From positions 1-9,150 of the forward strand of contig CAJMDR010000053.1 in NCBI GenBank assembly GCA_905212215.1: DNA of 9,150 bases. Direction: 5' to 3'. Of this stretch, positions 1 to 6,586 are shown piece by piece. Within the stretch, counting starts at the first letter, position 1; each line of letters opens with the position of its first letter. The stretch comes from an uncultured Porphyromonadaceae bacterium (GTDB lineage: Bacteria > Bacteroidota > Bacteroidia > Bacteroidales > Muribaculaceae). A model generated the notes under the pieces. The model was given only the letters and a program-made list of their open reading frames with translations. It ran no database searches and was not told the origin of the DNA. The translations under genes and the position numbers were made by a program.

Positions 1-915
1 GGTGGTAAATTGAAGTTGGGGTATCCAAGCCTTTATTCCGTGTCTGTCACAAAACTCTGCTGCAGCTTTTCTCATGGCAGAATTTGCTGAAACGCCGCCA
101 CCTATGCTGAGGTGCTTTACCGGATATTGCCTTATTGCTTTCTCCAGCTTTTCGAACAATATCTCTATTATTGTACTCTGCAGGGAAGCGGCAAGATCTG
201 CTTTATTGTGTTCTATAAAATCGGAATCTTTTTTAATTCCGTCACGCAGGGTATACAGGAAAGATGTCTTAAGCCCGCTGAAAGAATAATCGAGTTCAGG
301 GATGTGAGGTTTGCCAAAATGAAAAGCCTTGGCGTTTCCCTGTTGTGCCAGACGATCGATATGTGGACCGCCGGGATAGGGGAGACCCATAGCTTTTGCA
401 CATTTGTCAAAAGCCTCTCCCGCTGCATCGTCTATGGTCTGTCCGAGAACTTGCATTTTTTCGGCACATTCCACGAGAATAATCTGAGAATTGCCTCCGG
501 AAGCAAGAAGACATATATACGGAAACTCCGGCACTTCGTCATCAGCATTCTTTTTCACGAAAGGAGCCAGTACATGTCCATGCAGATGATTAACGTCAAT
601 CAAGGGAATGGCAAGGGCTGTCGCAAAACCTTTTGCAAAGGCATTTCCAACCAGCAATGAACCCAACAAACCGGGACCACGGGTATAGGCTATCGCACTG
701 AGATCTTTTTTCTCCACTCCGGCCTGACGCAAAGCCTCGCTTACCACAGGTACTATGTTCTGCTGATGTGCCCTTGATGCCATCTCCGGCACAACGCCGC
801 CGTATGCTTCATGCACCTTCTGGCCTGCAGTGACGTTACTCAGCAACAGTCCATCGCAAAGGACTGCCGCCGAGGTGTCGTCGCATGAAGATTCTATGCC
901 TAATATTATTTCCAT
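1..915 (-). CDS. tsaD: TsaD, tRNA N6-adenosine threonylcarbamoyltransferase (C-terminus cut by window edge)
   Basis: TsaD transfers the threonylcarbamoyl group from threonylcarbamoyl-AMP to A37 of ANN-decoding tRNAs, making t6A, in the cytoplasm with TsaB and TsaE. Read from the ATG at 915, the frame is open to position 1 and gives 305 residues. The N-terminus MEIILGIESSCDDTSAAV is the family signature. The iron-binding HxxxH motif is HLHGH, with H110 and H114. Further hallmarks are RGPGLLGSLLVG, ASGGNSQ, FSGLKTSF and IGGGVSANS. The last visible residues are LQFTT, directly before the usual conserved DN motif, so roughly the last 35 residues of a protein of about 340 lie outside. This is a window truncation, not a broken gene. 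It lies downstream of the M3 peptidase gene on the same strand. No clear Shine-Dalgarno precedes the start, as usual in Bacteroidota. The identification rests on many conserved motifs and is secure. Confidence 0.97.
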   Translation of the reverse strand, partial: MEIILGIESSCDDTSAAVLCDGLLLSNVTAGQKVHEAYGGVVPEMASRAHQQNIVPVVSEALRQAGVEKKDLSAIAYTRGPGLLGSLLVGNAFAKGFATALAIPLIDVNHLHGHVLAPFVKKNADDEVPEFPYICLLASGGNSQIILVECAEKMQVLGQTIDDAAGEAFDKCAKAMGLPYPGGPHIDRLAQQGNAKAFHFGKPHIPELDYSFSGLKTSFLYTLRDGIKKDSDFIEHNKADLAASLQSTIIEILFEKLEKAIRQYPVKHLSIGGGVSANSAMRKAAAEFCDRHGIKAWIPQLQFTT

Positions 916-935
916 AAAAGCAGAATTTCTGCAAA

Positions 936-966
936 TAAGGATGTGCTATCAACTGACACATCCTTA
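936..966 (-). repeat. Perfect 10-bp inverted repeat in the gap between the M3 peptidase gene and tsaD
   Basis: TAAGGATGTG (936-945) and CACATCCTTA (957-966) are exact reverse complements around an 11-base loop. In the minus-strand transcript the hairpin begins 8 bases after the peptidase stop codon and ends 20 bases before the tsaD ATG. The tail after the stem is TTTGCAG, so there is no proper U-run and a full intrinsic terminator is doubtful. A second small palindrome, GCAGAATTTCTGC (920-932), follows. It may be an attenuator, a processing or stability element, or a weak terminator. Confidence 0.5.
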
Positions 967-974
967 CTCTCATC

Positions 975-3131
975 TCATTTTTTTATGCCGTCACGAATAA
1001 GCAACGCATCAATGGTAGGCTTTTGGCCGCGGAACTCAATGTAAAGTTCCATGGGGTCCACAGTTCCACCGCTCTGCAGCATCTTGCGGAAAGCCTTTGC
1101 TGTCTTAGGGTCGAAGATACCGTTCTTCTTGAATGCCGCAAAAGCGTCAGCATCAAGCAGTTCAGCCCATTTGTAGCCATAATAGCCGGCAGCATAACCG
1201 CCACTGAAAATATGGCCGAAAGAAGGAGATATGAGGCAGCCTTCAACAGGGGCGAAAATCTGAACCGGTTCCAGTGCCTTTGCTTCGAAATCCACTATGG
1301 AAGCTGAAGCACGCAGTGGCTCTTTAGTTGTATAGTAAGCCATGTCAAGCTCTCCGAAACCCAACTGACGCATACATGCATAGGCGGAACCGAACTGGCT
1401 GGAACGTACGAACTTGTTGATCAGCTCTGCGGGCATTTTCTTTCCAGTCTTATAGTGCTTGGCAAAGCTGTCAAGATACTTTTTCTCCGTCAGATAATTC
1501 TCGTTGAACTGAGAGAAAAGCTCTACAAAGTCATGATAGACATTTGTGCCGCTCAAGGTGCTGTATGTAGTATTTGCCGAAAGACCGTGAAGGGCATGGC
1601 CGAATTCATGCAGGAAAGTCTCCACCTCGTAAGGACTGAGAAGGGAAGGCTCATTGCCTACAGGTTTTGTAAAGTTGCAGACGATACTGATGATGGGGTA
1701 TTGTCTTACGCCATTGTCATCGCGGTTTTCGGGACGGAATTCAGTCTCCCATGCGCCGGGAGCCTTGCCGGGACGATAATAGAAGTCAGCATAGAGAAGG
1801 CCGAGAATATTACCGTCGGCATCCTTAACATTGAACGCCTTTACTTCAGGATGATAAACCGGGAGAGATTTATTCTCTTCAAAGGTATATCCATAGAGTT
1901 TCGTAGCGAGTCCAAGCACACCTTTTATGGTATTCTCAAGCTCGAAATAAGGACGCATCTCCTCATCGTCGAAAGCATACTGAGCATTCTTCAGCTTGTT
2001 CGACCAATAGCTGTAGTCCCACGGCATGAGCTTGAAATCGGCACCTTCGGTCTTGCGGGCGAAGTCCTCTATCTCCGCTACTTCTTTCTGCATAGCAGGT
2101 TTATAGGCATCGCGGAGTTCTTTAAGGAAATTCTGCACAGTGGGAACATCTTTTGCCATCTTGCCGGAAAGGGCATAAGATGCAAAATCCGGATAACCGA
2201 GCAGTTTGGCAATCTCTGTACGTACGTTTACGATATCTTTCAGCACCTGAGTATTGTCGAATTCACCGCCGTTGTTACGAGAGTTGTACAGTTTATACAT
2301 CGATTCGCGTACAGAACGGTCATCGGCAAACTTCATCAGCGGAGAATAGCTGGGGAAATATACCGTGAAGAGATAAAGATTTGGATCGTCTGCCTTACCT
2401 TCCGCTTTCAGAGCTTCTGCTGCTTCCTGACGTGCTGCATTCTTTGCCATTTCTGGTATGCCACCAATCTGGTCAGCTCGCAACCATAATCTTGAATCAG
2501 GAGCTTTCATGCCATTCGTCACATTCTGCGCGAAACGGATGGTGAGGTCGCTCAACTCTTTGTTAAGAGCGGCAAATCGTTTACGTGCATCTCCCTCAAG
2601 ATTTGCCCCGTTCTTTACGAAGCTCTTATATGTCTCTTCCAGAAGACGTTTCTGCTCCGGGTTCAGAGAAGTATCGTCATTACGGTGCTCGTAAACAGAC
2701 TTCACCCTCTTCCAGAGTCCTTCGTTGAGCATTATGGCAGTGTAATGCTCCGCGAGTTCCGGTGCCAGTCGAGCCTGAAGATTCTGCAATACAGTATCTC
2801 CGGTTGCATGTTCTACATTGCCGAGAGCCAATTCAGCTCCGGTAAGGAGCGCTCCGCTGCGGTCAAGAGCAGCTATCGTGTTCTCGAAAGTAGGATTGGA
2901 ACGCTGGTTCACTATTGCAGCAATTTCCTGATTCTGTTGCTGCATGCCCAGGCGTATGGCTTCCTCATAATCCGAAGCCACGATTTTGTCGAAAGGCAGG
3001 CCGGCCACCTTTGCGGGTTCTGCAGCGGTACTGAAGAACTCGACAAGTGGATTGGTACGCCCATGCGCTGTTGCTGTTGCAATTGTCATGATAGTAATCA
3101 CCGCTCCTGCGGCTTTTATGTATTTTCTCAT
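975..3131 (-). CDS. dcp: Exported M3-family peptidyl-dipeptidase (Dcp-like zinc metallopeptidase)
   Basis: Predicted M3A peptidase of 718 residues that removes C-terminal dipeptides or cleaves short oligopeptides. The zinc site is HEFGH with H508, E509 (catalytic) and H512; the third ligand is E537 in DFVELFSQ, at the same spacing as in thimet oligopeptidase. The C-terminal FSGGYAAGYYGYKWAE segment matches the family's Gly/Tyr-rich substrate-binding loop. The N-terminus MRKYIK followed by a run of Ala/Ile/Thr and ATA or AHG looks like a Sec signal peptide cleaved near residue 22-24. There is no lipobox cysteine, so the enzyme is probably periplasmic, unlike the cytoplasmic Dcp of E. coli. It starts 18 bases after the lon stop codon and is very likely in the lon operon. 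Dcp and oligopeptidase A-type specificities cannot be separated from the sequence alone; family assignment is secure, exact specificity less so. Confidence 0.93.
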   Translation of the reverse strand: MRKYIKAAGAVITIMTIATATAHGRTNPLVEFFSTAAEPAKVAGLPFDKIVASDYEEAIRLGMQQQNQEIAAIVNQRSNPTFENTIAALDRSGALLTGAELALGNVEHATGDTVLQNLQARLAPELAEHYTAIMLNEGLWKRVKSVYEHRNDDTSLNPEQKRLLEETYKSFVKNGANLEGDARKRFAALNKELSDLTIRFAQNVTNGMKAPDSRLWLRADQIGGIPEMAKNAARQEAAEALKAEGKADDPNLYLFTVYFPSYSPLMKFADDRSVRESMYKLYNSRNNGGEFDNTQVLKDIVNVRTEIAKLLGYPDFASYALSGKMAKDVPTVQNFLKELRDAYKPAMQKEVAEIEDFARKTEGADFKLMPWDYSYWSNKLKNAQYAFDDEEMRPYFELENTIKGVLGLATKLYGYTFEENKSLPVYHPEVKAFNVKDADGNILGLLYADFYYRPGKAPGAWETEFRPENRDDNGVRQYPIISIVCNFTKPVGNEPSLLSPYEVETFLHEFGHALHGLSANTTYSTLSGTNVYHDFVELFSQFNENYLTEKKYLDSFAKHYKTGKKMPAELINKFVRSSQFGSAYACMRQLGFGELDMAYYTTKEPLRASASIVDFEAKALEPVQIFAPVEGCLISPSFGHIFSGGYAAGYYGYKWAELLDADAFAAFKKNGIFDPKTAKAFRKMLQSGGTVDPMELYIEFRGQKPTIDALLIRDGIKK

Positions 3132-3149
3132 ACAATTCGTTTATGATGT

Positions 3150-5549
3150 TTATTCCTTTTCCAGTGCCAGTTCCAGCACATCTCCTATATTCTTCACATA
3201 ATGGAAAGTGATCCCGTCAAGATACCGGGAAGGTATCTTGTTTATATCCTTCTCATTTTCGGAACAAAGGATAATGTCTTTCGCTCCTGATCTCTTGGCG
3301 GCAAGTATCTTCTCCTTGATGCCGCCAACCGGAAGCACTTTTCCACGCAATGTCACTTCTCCGGTCATGGCTATACGTGGTTTGACTTTCTTCCCACTCA
3401 GCACTGAAGTCAAAGCAGTGACTATGGTTATACCAGCAGATGGTCCATCTTTGGGTACCGCTCCTTCGGGAACGTGGATATGAACATCGTATTTGCTGAA
3501 CTTTTCATTATCTATGCCAAGGCTTCCGGCATGTGACTTTATGTACTGAAGGGCTATCTGAGCCGATTCCTTCATTACATCGCCAAGATTGCCAGTAAGA
3601 GTGAGCTTGTCCCCTTTACCGGGAACAAGAGCTGTTTCAATGAACAGAATCTCACCTCCCACACTGGTCCATGCCAGACCTGTCACAACTCCTATCTGAG
3701 GAGTGTCGTCGAGTTCTTCAGGAATTACTTCCTCAGGACCCATATATTCCGCTACTTCCTGTGGAGTTATTACCTTCGGATAAGGCTTGTCGCTTGCTTT
3801 AAGCATACCTATTCTGCGCACCACTTTGGCAATTTTCTTTTCCAAAAGACGCACTCCACTCTCGCGGGTATAACTGTCAATAATCTTGCGTAACGCTTCC
3901 GGAGTAAACTCTACCTCATCTCGCTGGAAACCATGCTGTTCCAGCATCTTGCCCACAAGATGGCGTTTGCCTATCTCCACTTTCTCCTCGCCGACGTAGC
4001 CTGTTATCTCCACAAGCTCCATACGGTCAAGTAACGGTCTTGAGACGCCGCCCAAATCATTGGCGGTAGCGATAAACATTACCTTTGATAAATCATAATC
4101 GAAATCCAGATAATTATCATGGAAACGATTGTTCTGTTCAGGATCCAGAACTTCCAGTAAAGCTGTGGAAGGGTCGCCTTTGAAATCATGGCCGATCTTA
4201 TCAATCTCGTCAAGTACAATAACGGGATTGTTGGTCTTGCATCCTTTGAGAGCTGTTATCACTCTTCCTGGCAAGGCACCTATGTAGGTTCTTCTGTGGC
4301 CGCGTATCTCGGCCTCGTCATGCAGACCGCCAAGAGAGATGCGGGCATATTCGCGGCCCAAGGCTCTGGCGATGGATTTGCCAAGACTTGTTTTGCCTAC
4401 TCCGGGAGGTCCATAAAGGCATAATATGGGAGCACGCATGTCGCTACGCAATTTAAGCACTGCAACCTGCTCCAGAATTCTCTCTTTGACATCCTCCAGC
4501 CCATAATGATCTTCATCGAGAACTCTCCGCACCTCATCCACATCAATGGCATGGTTCTCCATCTTGTTCCATGGAAGCGAGAGAAATGTATCAAGATATT
4601 GGTATTGTATGCTATATTCGGGATTCTGAGCATTATAGCGGTCAAGCTTGCGTAATTCCTTCTCGAAATGCTTCTTGGCCTCTTTGCTCCATACCATTTT
4701 ACGTGCTCTTGCATCCAGTTCGTCTGCATCCTCATCCTCCACGCTGGTACCTAACTCATCCTGAATGGTGCGCATCTGCTGCTGAAGAAAATGATCGCGC
4801 TGCTGGCGGTTCATATTCTCGGCAGTTTTATTCTGAATCTCGGAACGCAGACGCAGGAACTGTAAAGCTTCGCCTAACTTGTCGCAAAGTTTTTCATAAC
4901 GAACAAGAATAGAATCCTCAGAAAGAAGTTCCATCTTGTCAGCACCGCTTATAGGAGCATTAGTAGCAATGAAGTTGATTTTATTTACGGCGTTATCCAT
5001 GTGTTCGAGATTCTTTCGCATCTCGTTAGTCTCCTGGGTATCGACTACTTTCAGCATCTCGTCGAAGATGTCGAACGCCGTTTTTATCACTACCGAAAGC
5101 CTCTTTGCGTTGCTTTCATCAATAACCTCATCGAGTATTTCTATTTTTCCGCGCAAATATGGTGATTTGCTCTTGAGGGAAACAAGCTTTACCCGCGGTC
5201 CCGTTCGCAACACTACGGAAGAGGATCCATCTGGCATGGAAATAATATCCACTACGCTTGCCAGGACACCGATAGGGTAGAGATCGCGTTTGCCGGGATT
5301 ATCCTTCTCGGAATCTTTCTGCGCAATGACTGCAATGGCCTCGTTTACCGCCAGCGCCTCCTCACAGAGCTGTACCGACGATTCTCTTACCAGATTCACC
5401 GGAATCATGAGAGTAGGGAATATGGGAGCGTCGCGTAAAGGCAACACAGGCATATCCTGCTCATTTATCAAGGGTTCCGGTTTTGCGGAGCCGTGACGGT
5501 TCTCCGGCTCCGGTATTTCATTTGAACTCTTATTGGTTCTGTCGCTCAT
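3150..5549 (-). CDS. lon: Lon protease (LonA, ATP-dependent serine protease, S16)
   Basis: Cytoplasmic hexameric AAA+ protease that degrades misfolded and regulatory proteins. It has 799 residues, normal for LonA. After a hydrophilic N-terminal extension of about 32 residues comes the LON substrate-binding domain (from about 33, MPVLPLRDAPIFP). A Gln/Asp-rich helical linker lies around 246-290. The AAA+ module has Walker A GPPGVGKT (380-387), Walker B VLDEID (D447, E448) and sensor-1 FIATAND. The protease domain has the catalytic Ser704 in DGPSAG and Lys747 in GGIKEK, 43 residues apart as in E. coli Lon (S679/K722). All key residues are intact. The start at 5549 is supported by a Bacteroidota promoter about 75-105 bases upstream and by the absence of a better in-frame ATG. 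It is the first gene of a likely lon-dcp-tsaD unit. A 10-bp inverted repeat in its leader may contribute to regulation. Confidence 0.98.
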   Translation of the reverse strand: MSDRTNKSSNEIPEPENRHGSAKPEPLINEQDMPVLPLRDAPIFPTLMIPVNLVRESSVQLCEEALAVNEAIAVIAQKDSEKDNPGKRDLYPIGVLASVVDIISMPDGSSSVVLRTGPRVKLVSLKSKSPYLRGKIEILDEVIDESNAKRLSVVIKTAFDIFDEMLKVVDTQETNEMRKNLEHMDNAVNKINFIATNAPISGADKMELLSEDSILVRYEKLCDKLGEALQFLRLRSEIQNKTAENMNRQQRDHFLQQQMRTIQDELGTSVEDEDADELDARARKMVWSKEAKKHFEKELRKLDRYNAQNPEYSIQYQYLDTFLSLPWNKMENHAIDVDEVRRVLDEDHYGLEDVKERILEQVAVLKLRSDMRAPILCLYGPPGVGKTSLGKSIARALGREYARISLGGLHDEAEIRGHRRTYIGALPGRVITALKGCKTNNPVIVLDEIDKIGHDFKGDPSTALLEVLDPEQNNRFHDNYLDFDYDLSKVMFIATANDLGGVSRPLLDRMELVEITGYVGEEKVEIGKRHLVGKMLEQHGFQRDEVEFTPEALRKIIDSYTRESGVRLLEKKIAKVVRRIGMLKASDKPYPKVITPQEVAEYMGPEEVIPEELDDTPQIGVVTGLAWTSVGGEILFIETALVPGKGDKLTLTGNLGDVMKESAQIALQYIKSHAGSLGIDNEKFSKYDVHIHVPEGAVPKDGPSAGITIVTALTSVLSGKKVKPRIAMTGEVTLRGKVLPVGGIKEKILAAKRSGAKDIILCSENEKDINKIPSRYLDGITFHYVKNIGDVLELALEKE

Positions 5550-5580
5550 TTTCTATTACTTATCCTTACAGATAACTACA

Positions 5581-5614
5581 AAAAGTATGCCGACACTTTT
5601 TCCCGCATACTTTT
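5581..5614 (-). repeat. Perfect 10-bp inverted repeat in the lon leader
   Basis: AAAAGTATGC (5581-5590) and GCATACTTTT (5605-5614) are exact reverse complements separated by 14 bases. The repeat lies just downstream of the predicted lon -7 box, so its first arm would begin within a few bases of the lon transcription start, and its second arm ends 31 bases before the lon ATG. In the lon transcript the second arm is followed by one more U, giving a run of five. It could be an operator for a dimeric regulator, a leader hairpin stabilising the 5' end, or an attenuator. The sequence alone does not decide. Confidence 0.6.
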
Positions 5615-5621
5615 CCGAATA

Positions 5622-5653
5622 CAAAATTACTTGTTATTTCCATGTTATGCAAA
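5622..5653 (-). promoter_or_regulatory. Predicted Bacteroidota-type promoter of lon
   Basis: On the minus strand TTTG (5653-5650) is followed by 20 bases and then TAATTTTG (5629-5622). Both boxes match the Bacteroidota primary-sigma consensus TTTG / TAnnTTTG exactly, with normal spacing. The transcript would start near 5616 and have a leader of about 65 bases before the lon ATG at 5549. The upstream box overlaps that of the divergent trmN6 promoter. Confidence 0.75.
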
Positions 5654-5668
5654 TATTAATTATCTTTG
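5637..5668 (+). promoter_or_regulatory. Predicted Bacteroidota-type promoter of trmN6
   Basis: TATCTTTG (5661-5668) is an exact TAnnTTTG -7 box. Twenty bases upstream lies TTTC (5637-5640), one base off the TTTG -33 box. The transcript would start near 5674 and leave a leader of about 55 bases to the trmN6 ATG at 5730. The element overlaps the lon promoter on the other strand across 5637-5653. Confidence 0.6.
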
Positions 5669-5729
5669 CCGCCCAGATCAAAAGCACAGACAGAATTAGT
5701 CGTGTCGTGCATTTGTCATCTTCTTTACG

Positions 5730-6449
5730 ATGAAAGAACGTATTTTCCGCTTCAAGCAATTCAGCGTCTGCCATAGCAAATCTGCCATGAAGGTAGGTGT
5801 GGACGGCGTACTGCTTGGCGCTTGGGCCGATGTTGGCGGGAAATCCGTTCTGGATGTCGGTACCGGTTGCGGCCTCATCGCACTTATGGCGGCACAAAGG
5901 AATGTTAACGCACATATCCTCGGCATCGACATAAGCAATGAAGCCATAGAAGAAGCAAGAAGCAACATAAACCTCTCGCCATGGCATGACAGAGTAGGAG
6001 CGGTTTGTGTCAGTTTTCAGCGGCAGCTTGAGTTACCGGCTCGTTTCGACTGCATCATCAGCAATCCGCCTTTTTTCAATTCCGGAATACCTGACCCTTC
6101 CACTGAAAGAGAGAAAAGCAGGCATATCGCTGAACTAAGTCCGGAAATAATTCTTCAGAATGCCTCGAGAATCCTTTCGGACAATGGTGTGGTGTCGTTG
6201 ATAACACCGGCAGATTATCTTACCTCTTTAAAAGCAGCAGCAGAAACAGGAAATCTACATTGTGCAAAACTTTCACTTGTAGCCACTGTGGAGGGTAAAA
6301 AGCCCAAGCGACTTCTTTCTCAGTGGAAGAGACATAAGCCGGACTCTATTGTACAAAATGTTATCAACATTGAAGACGGCAAATTTCCTGACAGACATTT
6401 TTCCGCAGAATATCAGTCTCTTTGTTCTCCTTTTTACCTCCTCATGTAG
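5730..6449 (+). CDS. trmN6: TrmN6-like tRNA1(Val) (adenine(37)-N6)-methyltransferase
   Basis: SAM-dependent methyltransferase of 239 residues, close to E. coli YfiC/TrmN6 (245), which methylates N6 of A37 in tRNA1(Val). It shows SAM motif I as DVGTGCG (42-48), an acidic motif after the second strand (GIDIS), and the N6-adenine catalytic motif NPPF (112-115). The N-terminus FRFKQFSV and the following KVGVDGVLLGAW match this subfamily and distinguish it from the PrmC and RsmC methyltransferases, which share the NPPF/NPPY-type motif. The ATG at 5730 begins directly at the conserved N-terminus and lies at a suitable distance from the predicted promoter. It is divergent from lon and 137 bases upstream of clpC. 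Substrate is inferred from subfamily similarity. Confidence 0.92.
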   Translation: MKERIFRFKQFSVCHSKSAMKVGVDGVLLGAWADVGGKSVLDVGTGCGLIALMAAQRNVNAHILGIDISNEAIEEARSNINLSPWHDRVGAVCVSFQRQLELPARFDCIISNPPFFNSGIPDPSTEREKSRHIAELSPEIILQNASRILSDNGVVSLITPADYLTSLKAAAETGNLHCAKLSLVATVEGKKPKRLLSQWKRHKPDSIVQNVINIEDGKFPDRHFSAEYQSLCSPFYLLM

Positions 6450-6454
6450 ATTTA
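6421..6454 (+). promoter_or_regulatory. Possible clpC promoter overlapping the end of trmN6
   Basis: TTTG (6421-6424), 22 bases, then TAGATTTA (6447-6454), which matches TAnnTTTG at all fixed positions except the last. The spacing is slightly long. It overlaps the trmN6 stop codon and would give clpC a leader of about 125 bases. The region 6450-6586 has no other good TAnnTTTG match, no CIRCE element and no convincing terminator, so read-through from trmN6 is equally possible. Confidence 0.3.
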
Positions 6455-6543
6455 ATGGTAGAGTCTCAGCCACACTCAATACATTTTAACATATTGTCTA
6501 AAAATCCGTAATTACCATACGCCACGCCGTACATGGGAACAGC

Positions 6544-6560
6544 TTGGCACGATAGTTGTT
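6544..6560 (+). promoter_or_regulatory. Possible sigma-54-like promoter upstream of clpC
   Basis: TTGGCACG (6544-6551), four bases, then TTGTT (6556-6560). This agrees with the sigma-54 consensus TGGCACG-N4-TTGC, with the correct 10-base gap between the GG and G(C) elements, but the usually invariant C of the second element is T. A start near 6571 would leave a 16-base leader to the clpC ATG. I see no clear activator sites upstream. A chance match is quite possible. Confidence 0.2.
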
Positions 6561-6586
6561 ATAACTTCATAAACTATTTCATTTAT

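Noticed and set aside
112..660. A 182-codon plus-strand open frame antisense to tsaD
   Set aside because: The minus strand encodes an unmistakable TsaD throughout this stretch; the plus-strand product has no coherent features.
1455..2489. A 344-codon open frame on the plus strand, antisense to the M3 peptidase gene
   Set aside because: Its translation shows no recognisable domain, and the opposite strand encodes a complete peptidase with intact zinc site. It is explained by codon bias of the real gene leaving few antisense stops.
5634..5987. A 117-codon minus-strand open frame across the lon-trmN6 gap and the start of trmN6
   Set aside because: It overlaps both predicted promoters and the well-supported trmN6 N-terminus and encodes nothing recognisable.
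6533..6586. Upstream in-frame ATG that would extend ClpC by 18 residues
   Set aside because: The extra residues (beginning MGTAWHDSC) do not resemble Clp N-termini, whereas MTHQFEQQ at 6587 matches the family start closely.
6450..6586. CIRCE (HrcA) operator or other classical heat-shock site upstream of clpC
   Set aside because: The fragment CACTC at 6473-6477 recalls half of CIRCE, but there is no TTAGCACTC arm and no matching GAGTGCTAA arm.
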